Of a DNA stretch of 64,000 nt, positions 33,681-42,059 are shown piece by piece; within the stretch, counting starts at the first letter, position 1, and every line of letters starts with the position of its first letter. The DNA is from Parabacteroides goldsteinii (GTDB lineage Bacteria; Bacteroidota; Bacteroidia; Bacteroidales; Tannerellaceae). Made by a program: the position numbers and the translations under genes. The DNA lies in NCBI RefSeq assembly GCF_015550595.1, contig NZ_JADNBB010000002.1, forward strand, positions 124,001 to 188,000, written 5' to 3'. The notes beneath the pieces are model-generated. The model saw only the letters and a list, made by a program, of their open reading frames with translations, was not told the DNA's origin and did no database searches.

Positions 33681-34163
33681 CTAAAGCTCCCTCTTCAACT
33701 GCTCCAACACCTCAAAAACACCCGGACAAGTTTGCGCATTCTTAATCGTCAGTGCATGTATCTGATAAAACTTCTTCCTGTCCGTATGCGGATACTCGCG
33801 GCAAGCTTTCGGCCTGTCCTCATAAATACTGCAATAGTTATCCGCCCCCAGAAACGGGCAGGGCATCGACCGGAACACATAGTCCTTATCTTCGTCTATA
33901 TGCAAATGGCGTGTTACTACTTCATGTGGTTTGATGCGGAGCGCCTGTGCAATCCGTTCGATGTCGCGATCTGTGATACGCGGTCCCAGCGTACGGCAGC
34001 AATTCCCGCATTCCAGGCAATCGATCGAGTCGAATACCTCTTCGTGGATGGCATGAACCGTATCGTCCAGTACCCGCAAACGATTCTTCTTAATTGATTT
34101 GAAAAAGGCTTTTGTCTCTTTTTCTACTTTCTTAGCTCTCTCCGGGAGGGAGTTAATATCCAT
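33681..34163 (-). CDS. YkgJ family cysteine-cluster protein
   Basis: 160 aa from ATG 34163 (MDINSLPERAKKVEKETKAF). The longer frame upstream crosses the promoter, so it is rejected. Cys cluster: CLECGNCC near residue 52-59, MPCPFLGADNYCSIYEDRPKAC further on, matching the Zn/Fe-chelating CxxCxxCC-type family (UPF0153). Family function is unknown; metal binding is expected from the cysteines. Cytoplasmic. Confidence 0.88.
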   Translation of the reverse strand: MDINSLPERAKKVEKETKAFFKSIKKNRLRVLDDTVHAIHEEVFDSIDCLECGNCCRTLGPRITDRDIERIAQALRIKPHEVVTRHLHIDEDKDYVFRSMPCPFLGADNYCSIYEDRPKACREYPHTDRKKFYQIHALTIKNAQTCPGVFEVLEQLKREL

Positions 34164-34191
34164 AAAACGATTGGGTTTTAATTTGAGGGAA

Positions 34192-34199
34192 CAAATGTA
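34192..34199 (-). promoter_or_regulatory. -7 box for the YkgJ-family gene
   Basis: TACATTTG on the minus strand, 28 nt before ATG 34163. It supports the short start. Confidence 0.5.
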
Positions 34200-34295
34200 A
34201 TCATTTGCAACGGAAAAAGAAAAAGCATCTTCACACGGTTGTTGCATCCCTGTAATAGTAAACCGCTTCTTTTGTACAGTGTAAATCTCTTACGT

Positions 34296-35099
34296 ATGAA
34301 ATTAAGAAAATATTATCCGACCGTTGTGCTTTCTGACATTCATTTGGGTTCCGAGCACTCAAAGACAAAAGAAGTAACCAATTTCCTTAAATATATCGAC
34401 TGCGACTGCCTGATACTGAACGGCGACATCATCGATGGTTGGCAACTCCAGAAGTCAGGCAAACGATGGAAGCAGGCACAGACCGACTTCTTCAAAGTCC
34501 TGATGAAGATGATGGAAAAGAAAGGAACAAAGATCATTTATGTACGTGGTAATCACGATGATTTCCTGGATAAACTGGTCCCGTTCCAGTTTTCCAATAT
34601 CTCTATCGTCAAAGATTATCTGCTGAACAGTCACGGGAAGCGTTACTTGGTGACTCACGGTGATGTCTTCGATACAGTGACCACCCACATGCGCTGGCTT
34701 GCCATGCTGGGCGACATAGGATATACCTTCCTGTTATGGCTGAATAAAATCTATAACAAGAACCGGGAAAAACAGGGTAAACCTTATTTCTCCCTTTCCC
34801 AACATGTGAAGCATCGGGTAAAAAGTGCCGTCTCTTACATCTCCGACTTCGAAAAGGAACTGGTGAAGCTGGCTTTATCCAGAAAACTGGACGGTATTAT
34901 CTGCGGACATATCCATCAGGCGGCCAATGTCCGGTATGACAATGTGCACTATCTCAATTCCGGCGACTGGGTGGAGAGTATGACTGCCCTGGTTGAAAAC
35001 GAGCAAGGCGAATGGAGCATTCTCACTTATAACAAGGCTGAATATGAGGCCGATGAGGAAAAGATTTCGAAAACTGTATTATACGCAGAAGTGATATGA
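34296..35099 (+). CDS. LpxH-like metallophosphoesterase
   Basis: 267 aa from ATG 34296 (MKLRKYYPTVVLSDIHLGSE). The calcineurin-type motifs are all present: DIHLG (metal 1), LNGDIIDGW, YVRGNHDD, THGDVFD and CGHIHQA. This is the UDP-2,3-diacylglucosamine diphosphatase (LpxH-like) family of Bacteroidetes, which would make lipid X in lipid A synthesis. It could also be a paralogue with another phosphoester substrate. Its stop overlaps the start of the glycosyltransferase (ATGA at 35096-35099), so the two are translationally coupled and probably act on one envelope lipid or glycan. Confidence 0.85.
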   Translation: MKLRKYYPTVVLSDIHLGSEHSKTKEVTNFLKYIDCDCLILNGDIIDGWQLQKSGKRWKQAQTDFFKVLMKMMEKKGTKIIYVRGNHDDFLDKLVPFQFSNISIVKDYLLNSHGKRYLVTHGDVFDTVTTHMRWLAMLGDIGYTFLLWLNKIYNKNREKQGKPYFSLSQHVKHRVKSAVSYISDFEKELVKLALSRKLDGIICGHIHQAANVRYDNVHYLNSGDWVESMTALVENEQGEWSILTYNKAEYEADEEKISKTVLYAEVI

Positions 35100-36250
35100 A
35101 GATACTGTTTGTCATACAAGGAGAGGGAAGGGGCCACCTGACCCAAGCCTTATCTCTTCGCCAGAAGTTGACCGACGAAGGTCATCAGGTAGTTGGCGTA
35201 CTTGTCGGGAAAAGTCCGGTCCGCCGTATCCCGTCGTTTTTTACAGAGAAGATCAATGTGCCGGTCTATCACTTCGAAAGTCCGAACTTTCTGCCTACGG
35301 CTAAGAACAAGCAGGTGAACCTATTGAGTAGTATCGGTTATAATCTGCTGCGTTTACATAAATATGCCGGTAGCATCCGTTACATCGACCGGATGATCCG
35401 GGAGACGGAAGCCGATGTGGTGGTCAACTTTTACGAATTACTGACGGGACTCGCTTATCTGTTTACCCGTCCGAAAGCCGTTATGATTTGTGTCGCTCAC
35501 CAATATCTTTTCCTCCATCCCGACTTCTCTTTTCCGAAGTTGAATAGCGTTTCTTTATCCCTGTTGAAATTCTTTACCCGTGTGACGGCTATCGGTGCGA
35601 CGAAGAAGCTGGCTTTGTCTTTCAGAAAAATGCGTGAAGTGCCCAATGATAAGATCGTTGTAGTTCCTCCATTGTTGCGTAAGGAGATAATAAATAAAAC
35701 CTCGCGTAAGGGCAACTACCTGCATGGCTATTTATTGAACAGCGGTTTCAGTGAAGAAGTAAAAGCTTGGCACGCCAGGCATCCAGACGTTCCGATGCAT
35801 ATTTTCTGGGATAAGAAAGATGCAGGAGAAACAACCCGGATAGACGATACCCTTTCCTTCCATCAACTCAGCGACATCCGCTTCGTTAAATATATGGCAG
35901 GAGCGAAAGCTTATGCGACGACTGCCGGTTTCGAGTCTGTTTGTGAAGCAATGTATCTGAATAAACCCGTTCTGATGGTTCCTACTCATATCGAACAGGC
36001 TTGTAATGCCTATGATGCCTCTTTGTCGGGAGCCGGGGTAGTTGCCGGCCGTTTCGATTTGGATGCTTTATTACATCTGTCCGAAACTCACCAGCCGAAC
36101 CCGTCTTTTCGTCATTGGGTGAAACAGGCGGATTGGTTGATCCTGCGTGAGTTCCGAGAAGATTTGTTGATGGAGGAGATGCCTTCTTCCGTATGGCATC
36201 GTTTCTCGATGCACTGGGTGTATAGGCTGGCGAAGAACTTCTCGTTGTAG
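35096..36250 (+). CDS. Glycosyltransferase, MurG/GT-B-like
   Basis: 384 aa. The N-terminus MKILFVIQGEGRGHLTQALSL carries the Gly-rich GHLTQA motif of GT-B enzymes such as MurG and UDP-GlcNAc-type glycosyltransferases. The C-terminal half has the donor-site pattern ATTAGFESVCEAMYLNKPVLMVP. No signal peptide; a peripheral inner-membrane role is usual. It overlaps the LpxH-like gene by 4 nt. Donor and acceptor are not known; the pairing suggests lipid A or glycolipid modification. Confidence 0.85.
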   Translation: MKILFVIQGEGRGHLTQALSLRQKLTDEGHQVVGVLVGKSPVRRIPSFFTEKINVPVYHFESPNFLPTAKNKQVNLLSSIGYNLLRLHKYAGSIRYIDRMIRETEADVVVNFYELLTGLAYLFTRPKAVMICVAHQYLFLHPDFSFPKLNSVSLSLLKFFTRVTAIGATKKLALSFRKMREVPNDKIVVVPPLLRKEIINKTSRKGNYLHGYLLNSGFSEEVKAWHARHPDVPMHIFWDKKDAGETTRIDDTLSFHQLSDIRFVKYMAGAKAYATTAGFESVCEAMYLNKPVLMVPTHIEQACNAYDASLSGAGVVAGRFDLDALLHLSETHQPNPSFRHWVKQADWLILREFREDLLMEEMPSSVWHRFSMHWVYRLAKNFSL

Positions 36251-36824
36251 CACACCGGATAGTTCCCGACAGATAAGCCTTTTACTCAGGATATCTAACA
36301 TTGTAGCTCAGGAGTATTAAGCTCTTAATATCCTTCTTTCAACTATGTAATGTATGCTTTTCAAAAAAGTAATGCCTGCCTTGCATAAAAGTAAGGCAAG
36401 CCTTACGTATCTGTAAGCTAGGCCTTTCTTATTTTAAATAAGGGAGTCTGATGATTAATCATGGTATGCCGGAAGTTTAGCTCCCGGTAGCTGATCGCTT
36501 AATGGTAGGCAGCTGCCGACGGGGATCGTGTCATGCAATATACACCAGAATTCATGTTGTGTCAAGCATTTGCGATTAAAAATGTATGAATGAATCCGGA
36601 TTATATATATAAAGTACGCGTACATTAATATATGCATATTCTTTTGACATTATTATCGACAGTCTTCTGTCCTTTTATATTATCAAAATAACTTTCCCCT
36701 CTCTGGGAGGGGGTAGGGGATGTGTGAATTTCTTCTTTGTAACCCTAACTCCCCCTTTCGTACAGAGTACTGTATTCAATTGATAAGAAAGGATATGATG
36801 ATGTAAAAAAATCAATGAAAATAA
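36251..36824. other. Long intergenic region upstream of the third DUF6383 gene
   Basis: No plausible gene. It is collinear in part with the region before the gene at 13449. It shares the 16-bp palindrome core (36391-36406), GTACGCGTAC plus ATTAATATAT (36614-36633), and CAATTGATAAGAAAG (36777-36791). A GC-rich hairpin CCCCTCTCTGGGAGGGG lies near 36697-36713. Confidence 0.6.
36391..36406. repeat. GTAAGGC palindrome, copy 2
   Basis: GTAAGGCAAGCCTTAC, 567 nt before the ATG at 36958. Copy 1 is 579 nt before the ATG at 13449. Confidence 0.7.
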
Positions 36825-36854
36825 TTGCGGATAAAAAACTATTGCTTACTTTTG
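36825..36854 (+). promoter_or_regulatory. Promoter of the third DUF6383 gene, productive orientation
   Basis: TTG (36825-36827), 19-nt spacer, TACTTTTG (36847-36854). Order, spacing and flanking bases match the minus strand of the invertible segment at 13190-13344 (ATTGC, then a 19-nt run, then GCTTACTTTTG). The start site should be near 36861, followed by a leader hairpin GCCGAT / ATCGGC (36883-36903). No inverted arms of 10 bp or more were found around it. Confidence 0.65.
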
Positions 36855-36957
36855 CTGATGTATTTGACGATCGTACAAGCAAGCCGATAGAAGATAGATC
36901 GGCATTATTATAGAATAGAACTTAGAATTACTTAGTATTAATATTAAATTTTTGATT

Positions 36958-39900
36958 ATGAACAAAAAGTTTTCTACTTTTTTGGCAGGTGCTGCGCTTT
37001 TGAGTGCAATGTCTGTTTCTGCTGCTCCTGGTGATGCAGTTCAGTCATTGATCTTAGGTCAAAATGCTGGCTTATATCAATTGGCTGCAGAAAATGGTAA
37101 AGTGCTTTCTATGGACAATGAAGGTAATTTAACTGTTGTAACTGCTCCTACTAATTCTACTGGTTTAGCGAACACTCTGTGGTGTGTTGAGGTTGCAACA
37201 CAAGTTCAAGGTCAGGCTCCTAAGTTTGATTTTGTCAATAAAGGAACAGAACGTCGTTTGGATATAACTATGGCTGGTTTGGAAGGATTGGTAAAATATA
37301 CTGCTTCTGATGCTCCAGTTCAAGTTGGTGGAGAAATTTCTGGTTGGGCATTTTCTAAAACTTATGAAAATATAGTAGAAGAAGAAAAGCCGCTTTTTTC
37401 CTATTTTAAGACTGACTCTGTTATTGGATTTGTTTTGACTGGGGATGATGTTGCTGTTGCTAAATGTGGAGCGAATGAAGATGGTGTAACTGTTGCTAAT
37501 TTTGAGAAGTTTACTTTGAAGACATCTGATCTCGTTACTCTAAATGCAAATGAATTGAATACAATTTTAGGTGTTCAAGATGCAGATAAGGGTGTTAAGC
37601 TAACTTTCAAGCCGGATACATTGGGTACTACTTTGGAAAACCCGTTCAGCTCACAAAAATTTGTTGCAGAAGAATCTGGTGATGCTGGTTATCTGAATGT
37701 AAAGAGAGGTGATACTTATTTAAGAGTAGATACTACTTTTACAAATGATAAGGGTGCTCGCTTCCTTGCTTATAAATGGACTTCAGCTGATGACAAGACT
37801 GCTTCAACTATTGGTGAACAGTATAAGTTTAAGTTTACTTACAGCCCTTCAAATGATAGTTTGACTATTCAGGTTAAACAAGCTACATTTGATAATGGTC
37901 GTGTTCTTGAAGCATTTGTTTCATTACAGGATTTGATCAAGGATGAAGCTCGTATCTTAACAGTTGATACATTGGCTCAGAATACAATGATCTCTTTAGG
38001 TTATAAAGGTTGTAATGCTGTTTCAAACAGAACATCTATTGCTTCTGACTTATATGTAATTAAAAATGCTGATAATAAATATTTAGCAGTTCCTTTGTAT
38101 GGTGATAGCACTGCTCAATGGGTTACTCTTGACAAAAATATGGATCCTTGGCATATGCCTGCATTCCAATGGGTTGTAGAGAAAACTCGTACAGCGGCAG
38201 AAATGGAAGCTACTTCCCCTATCAAAATTACAAACCGTGAATTTGGTGTAGTTGTTAATGCTTCTCTGCAATTGTATACTGATGGTACATCTTCAGTGGT
38301 TGGATCTGATATTTCTGCATCTAACTTTATTGCTGACCCTGCAAATGTTAAAGCTAATCCTTATGTGGGTTATAGATATCTGGATTTCGACTCATTGACT
38401 GTAACTACTTATAAATTGAAATATCTACATGAATTTGCAGACGATAAATACATGGGTACTTCAAGTGATGCTACTGATTCTGTATTATATGTAGGTGCTA
38501 AGTCTTCTTTCGAATTAGCAGGTATGGATACATTAGGTGTAAACTATGGTTATACTACAAACGCTATTGCTTCAATGAAACAGCTTGTTAGAAAAGCTTA
38601 TACATTGAAACTGAAATCTACAGATAAATATGTTATGGCTGATGCAGAAAAGAGATATGCTGTATCTGCTACAGGAAAACCAGCTGTGTTCTATCTGAAA
38701 GAAAACAATGATAAGGCAAATACTCACTATTTCGCTTTAATTGATACAGCTTCTTACGCAGATGTTCGTAAGGTCGGTGTTGATGATAACAACGTTTACT
38801 TGAAAGTTCAGAATTTGAAAGAAACTCGTACTTCTGCGTTCTCGGTAGAAATAGATGATGCTCCTCTTTACCGTCGTTTCAACAATGCTGTATTAAATGA
38901 AAGCGCTGTTGATGCTGCTGATAGCTTAAGATTCTTTGAAAATATTCGTCATGAATATTTGATGGATGAAACTAATAAAGAACTGCAGAATGATGGTGTT
39001 AATTACTTAGGTATCTGGACAAAAGATAAAGCTAAAGCCGGTTTGTCATTCCGTATTGATACAGCTTGGGTTACACGTGGTCTTGGCTTTGTTAAACCTC
39101 AGTATTTGATTTCTGTATCTCGTCAGGATCAGGCTGCTATTGCTGGTACTCCTTGTACAGAAAATTCTCATCACGTAGATGCTGAAGGAAATCCGACAGA
39201 TGCTGAACATTGTGTTCACGCTACACCTGGAAGAGATGGTTTCAACTATGGTAAATATCTGGTAAGCTTTGCTGACTCTGTAACATATGTTGGAAAGGAT
39301 AAACCTTATACTGATGTTAAGGATGGTTATACTCGCGTAGGTTTTGTAAAGGCAATTCAAACTGGCGATAGCTTGATCGTATTGGTTAATGGTTATGAAA
39401 ACATGGATCCGAAAGATCTGAATGTAGAAGAAATTATTAAAGCATATACTAAAGCTGGTATTAATGGTAAGTATATCAATGACTTGAGAGGTGATAATCA
39501 CAAAAACTATACTTGGTCATTCCGTTATACAAATCCGGACGTTGCAGTAGGTGTAAGTGAAGAAGGTGCTGAAAACTCATTCTTGATCGAATCTATGGCT
39601 TATGCAGAAGGAACTCCTGCTACAAAGAAAGCTATTGCTCCTGAAAAAGCAGCATGGATCAAGATGCAGAATGGTTGTATTGTATTAACAGATGAAAAAT
39701 CTGAATTCAATAATGCTAAGACTGGTGGTGACGGTGCTTTGGTTTTCAATGTAGAAAACATTGAAAACGATGAAATGGCTACAGATACTAAGGATATCAC
39801 AACTAACACTGTTAGCGTAATTGCTGGTAACGGTACAGTTATTATCAAGGGTGCTGCTAACAAGACTGTTACTATCTCTAACGTTCTTGGTCAGACAATC

Positions 39901-40005
39901 GCTAACACAGTTCTTTCTTCTGACGATGCTACAATCTCTGCTCCTGCTGGTGTAGTTGTAGTAGCTGTTGAAGGCGAAGCTGCTGTTAAAGCAATCGTTA
40001 AATAA
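36958..40005 (+). CDS. DUF6383-type surface protein with a promoter in the productive orientation
   Basis: 1015 aa. The ATG at 36958 gives MNKKFSTFLAGAALLSAMSVSAAPG, a clear signal peptide nearly identical at its start to the gene at 13449. The first half holds trefoil-like segments (LYQLAAENGKVLSMDNEG, GYLNVKRGDTYLRVDT, KYLAVPLYGDS). The region YGKYLVSFADSV onwards aligns with the paralogue's GRYLINLIDTA. The last ~65 residues (SNVLGQTIANTVLSSDDA ... VKAIVK) are the DUF6383 tail. D-S/T-aliphatic motifs (DSV, DTL, DSL, DTA) fit O-glycosylation. It is likely a surface glycoprotein; ligand unknown. Confidence 0.85.
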   Translation: MNKKFSTFLAGAALLSAMSVSAAPGDAVQSLILGQNAGLYQLAAENGKVLSMDNEGNLTVVTAPTNSTGLANTLWCVEVATQVQGQAPKFDFVNKGTERRLDITMAGLEGLVKYTASDAPVQVGGEISGWAFSKTYENIVEEEKPLFSYFKTDSVIGFVLTGDDVAVAKCGANEDGVTVANFEKFTLKTSDLVTLNANELNTILGVQDADKGVKLTFKPDTLGTTLENPFSSQKFVAEESGDAGYLNVKRGDTYLRVDTTFTNDKGARFLAYKWTSADDKTASTIGEQYKFKFTYSPSNDSLTIQVKQATFDNGRVLEAFVSLQDLIKDEARILTVDTLAQNTMISLGYKGCNAVSNRTSIASDLYVIKNADNKYLAVPLYGDSTAQWVTLDKNMDPWHMPAFQWVVEKTRTAAEMEATSPIKITNREFGVVVNASLQLYTDGTSSVVGSDISASNFIADPANVKANPYVGYRYLDFDSLTVTTYKLKYLHEFADDKYMGTSSDATDSVLYVGAKSSFELAGMDTLGVNYGYTTNAIASMKQLVRKAYTLKLKSTDKYVMADAEKRYAVSATGKPAVFYLKENNDKANTHYFALIDTASYADVRKVGVDDNNVYLKVQNLKETRTSAFSVEIDDAPLYRRFNNAVLNESAVDAADSLRFFENIRHEYLMDETNKELQNDGVNYLGIWTKDKAKAGLSFRIDTAWVTRGLGFVKPQYLISVSRQDQAAIAGTPCTENSHHVDAEGNPTDAEHCVHATPGRDGFNYGKYLVSFADSVTYVGKDKPYTDVKDGYTRVGFVKAIQTGDSLIVLVNGYENMDPKDLNVEEIIKAYTKAGINGKYINDLRGDNHKNYTWSFRYTNPDVAVGVSEEGAENSFLIESMAYAEGTPATKKAIAPEKAAWIKMQNGCIVLTDEKSEFNNAKTGGDGALVFNVENIENDEMATDTKDITTNTVSVIAGNGTVIIKGAANKTVTISNVLGQTIANTVLSSDDATISAPAGVVVVAVEGEAAVKAIVK

Positions 40006-40023
40006 GAAATAAATAATAATTAA

Positions 40024-40196
40024 ATGAATGCTTCTCTACTCTTCCCTTCGGGGAAGGGTGAGTAGCCTGTGAAGGTGAACAGATTGGAAGCGCAATTTTA
40101 GTAATAAAAATAAAATAAAGTTCATCCATGAGTACCACTGTGAAGTGAGGAAATGGACAAAAAACAACCCCGTCGATATTTATTATCGATGGGGTT
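40024..40196 (+). repeat. Conserved 3' element of DUF6383 genes, copy 3
   Basis: Hairpin at 40036-40065 (CTACT...CTTCCC/GGGAAG...AGTAG), then CCTGTGAAGGTGAAC, AATAAAATAAAGTTCATCC (cf. AAATAAAGTTCTTC in copy 2), CACTGTGAAG (40136-40145) and a terminator. It is more diverged than copies 1 and 2 but has the same order and spacing. It fills most of the gap to 40324. Confidence 0.55.
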
Positions 40197-40203
40197 TTGT
40201 TTT
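40166..40203 (+). terminator. Terminator of the third DUF6383 gene
   Basis: AACCCCGTCGATA / TTATCGATGGGGTT hairpin and a T-rich tail. Confidence 0.8.
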
Positions 40204-40241
40204 TAAAGAGCTCCAGGAAACAGAGTCTATTATGTTAAATA

Positions 40242-40302
40242 GAAAAACCGTATTATATAGAAGACGATTCCTGACGGAAAGCATCTTTCACATAATACGG
40301 TT
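40242..40302 (-). terminator. Likely terminator of the sulfhydrylase gene
   Basis: 11-bp arms AACCGTATTAT / ATAATACGGTT with a long loop. On the minus strand the second arm runs into TTTTTCTA. Confidence 0.5.
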
Positions 40303-40324
40303 ATCTTCTATGAACTAATAATTT

Positions 40325-41605
40325 TTACTGCTTCAAAGCCTGTTCAATATCAGCAATGATATCGTCCGCACATTCGATACCGACAGAGAAACGGATCAGA
40401 TCCGGAGCAATACCGGCTTCCTTCAACTGTTCGTCCGTCAATTGACGGTGAGTATGACTTGCCGGGTGAAGCACACAAGTACGGGCGTCTGCTACGTGAG
40501 TAACAATAGCTGCCAGCTTCAGGCTATCCATAAACTTGATAGAAACATCACGTCCACCCTTCAGACCGAATGACAACACGCCACATGAACCGTTCGGGAG
40601 ATATTTCTTTGTCAGGTCATAATACTTATTCCCTTCCAGATCCGGATAGTTCACCCAAGCAACCTTATCGCAGTTCTGCAACCATTTAGCAACAGCTAAT
40701 GCATTTTTACAATGCTGTGGCATACGTAAATGCAATGTTTCCAGACCCAAATTCAACAGGAATGCATTCTGCGGAGACTGGATAGAACCCAGGTCACGCA
40801 TCAGCTGGCTGGTTGCTTTCGTGATATAAGCCATTTTGCCGAATGTCTTTGTATAAGTCAGTCCGTGATAAGATTCGTCCGGCTGGCAAAGACCCGGATA
40901 TTTGTCGGCATGTGCTTCCCAGTCGAAGTTACCGCTGTCGACGATACAGCCACCGACTGCAGTAGCGTGTCCGTCCATGTATTTGGTGGTAGAATGTGTT
41001 ACGATATCTGCACCCCATTCGAACGGACGGCAGTTGATCGGTGTGGCAAATGTGTTGTCGACAATCAAAGGTACACCATGCTTGTGGGCGATGTGGGCAA
41101 ACTTTTCGATGTCCAATACCATTACTCCCGGATTGGAGATCGTTTCGCCGAACAATAACTTTGTATTCGGGCGGAAAGCCTTACTGATCTCTTCTTCGCT
41201 GGCATCCTGATCGATGAAAGTACATTCGATACCCAGCTTTTTCAGTGTAACGGACAACAAGTTGTATGTACCTCCATAGATACCGGTTGCACTTACAATA
41301 TGATCGCCGGCTTCGCAAATATTGAAACAGGCAAAGAAGTTAGCAGCTTGTCCCGATGAAGTCAACATGGCTGCAACGCCACCTTCCAACGCAGCAATTT
41401 TGGATGCTACGGCATCGTTTGTCGGATTCTGCAGACGAGTATAAAAATAACCACTCTCTTCCAAGTCGAACAATTTAGCCATCTGTTCGCTGGTTTCATA
41501 CTTGAATGTAGTACTCTGATAGATAGGGAGCACACGCGGTTCTCCCTTTTTCGGTTGCCAGCCACCTTGCACACACAAAGTTGCCGGCTTGAATGAATTG
41601 CTCAT
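40325..41605 (-). CDS. metY: O-acetylhomoserine sulfhydrylase (aminocarboxypropyltransferase)
   Basis: 426 aa from ATG 41605 (MSNSFKPATLCVQGGWQPKK); an upstream in-frame Met is likely not used, since the -7 box lies at 41642. It is a PLP enzyme of the Cys/Met metabolism family that makes homocysteine from O-acetylhomoserine and sulfide. Visible motifs: LPIYQSTTFKYE, TRLQNPTNDAVASKIAALEG, SSGQAANFF, and the PLP-lysine region THSTTKYMDGHATAVGG. The N-terminal GGWQP and length ~426 favour the sulfhydrylase over cystathionine gamma-synthase (~380). It is a single gene. It stands divergent to the B12 operon, which is apt because B12-dependent methionine synthase uses its product. Confidence 0.92.
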   Translation of the reverse strand: MSNSFKPATLCVQGGWQPKKGEPRVLPIYQSTTFKYETSEQMAKLFDLEESGYFYTRLQNPTNDAVASKIAALEGGVAAMLTSSGQAANFFACFNICEAGDHIVSATGIYGGTYNLLSVTLKKLGIECTFIDQDASEEEISKAFRPNTKLLFGETISNPGVMVLDIEKFAHIAHKHGVPLIVDNTFATPINCRPFEWGADIVTHSTTKYMDGHATAVGGCIVDSGNFDWEAHADKYPGLCQPDESYHGLTYTKTFGKMAYITKATSQLMRDLGSIQSPQNAFLLNLGLETLHLRMPQHCKNALAVAKWLQNCDKVAWVNYPDLEGNKYYDLTKKYLPNGSCGVLSFGLKGGRDVSIKFMDSLKLAAIVTHVADARTCVLHPASHTHRQLTDEQLKEAGIAPDLIRFSVGIECADDIIADIEQALKQ

Positions 41606-41641
41606 ATTTTTTATGTTTGCTATGTAATTATATTCTGCAGA

Positions 41642-41649
41642 CAAAAGTA
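41642..41649 (-). promoter_or_regulatory. -7 box for the sulfhydrylase gene
   Basis: TACTTTTG on the minus strand, 36 nt before ATG 41605. Confidence 0.5.
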
Positions 41650-41723
41650 AAGAATAGTTCGTTCTATTTACACAAATCTTTGATCAATTATAAAAAATAC
41701 ACTATTGTTTCAAAATAATCGTG

Positions 41724-41731
41724 TACCTTTG
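41724..41731 (+). promoter_or_regulatory. -7 box for the B12 operon
   Basis: TACCTTTG, directly upstream of the riboswitch. Confidence 0.55.
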
Positions 41732-41740
41732 TACCCGATT

Positions 41741-41914
41741 TTGGTGTCACGCTTCCAATTCCACGGAAAAGTGATGAAAAGGGAATCAGGTGTAAATCCT
41801 GAACAGACCCGCTGCTGTAAGCTCCGCCAAAGTCTTTGAGCACGACTCAATCCACTGTTCGCAATGAATGGGAAGGACGCTCAAAGATGGAGTAAGTCAG
41901 AAGACCTGCCAAGA
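41741..41914 (+). promoter_or_regulatory. Cobalamin riboswitch
   Basis: The conserved core is present: GGGAATCAGGTGTAAATCCT, then GAACAGACCCGCTGCTGTAA (41781-41820), and the B12 box AAGTCAGAAGACCTGCC (41894-41910). The element ends ~145 nt before the TonB receptor ATG, and an expression platform hairpin may lie between. It should shut off the receptor operon when cobalamin is plentiful. Confidence 0.92.
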
Positions 41915-42059
41915 TAAGAAGTTTAAAGCTTTCGGGAGATAAGGCTAAAAACATATGAGAAAGAACATTCATCTACTTTACCGGAGGTTCTGCCTGTTCA
42001 TGTGTTCTATTGTTTCTTTCATCGAAAGCATGTAAAAAACAATTAATGAATTTGGTGAA

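Noticed and set aside
36750-36900. Second invertible promoter upstream of the gene at 36958
   Set aside because: The promoter is homologous to the invertible one, but I found no inverted arms of 10 bp or more, only a short TCGTACA direct repeat.
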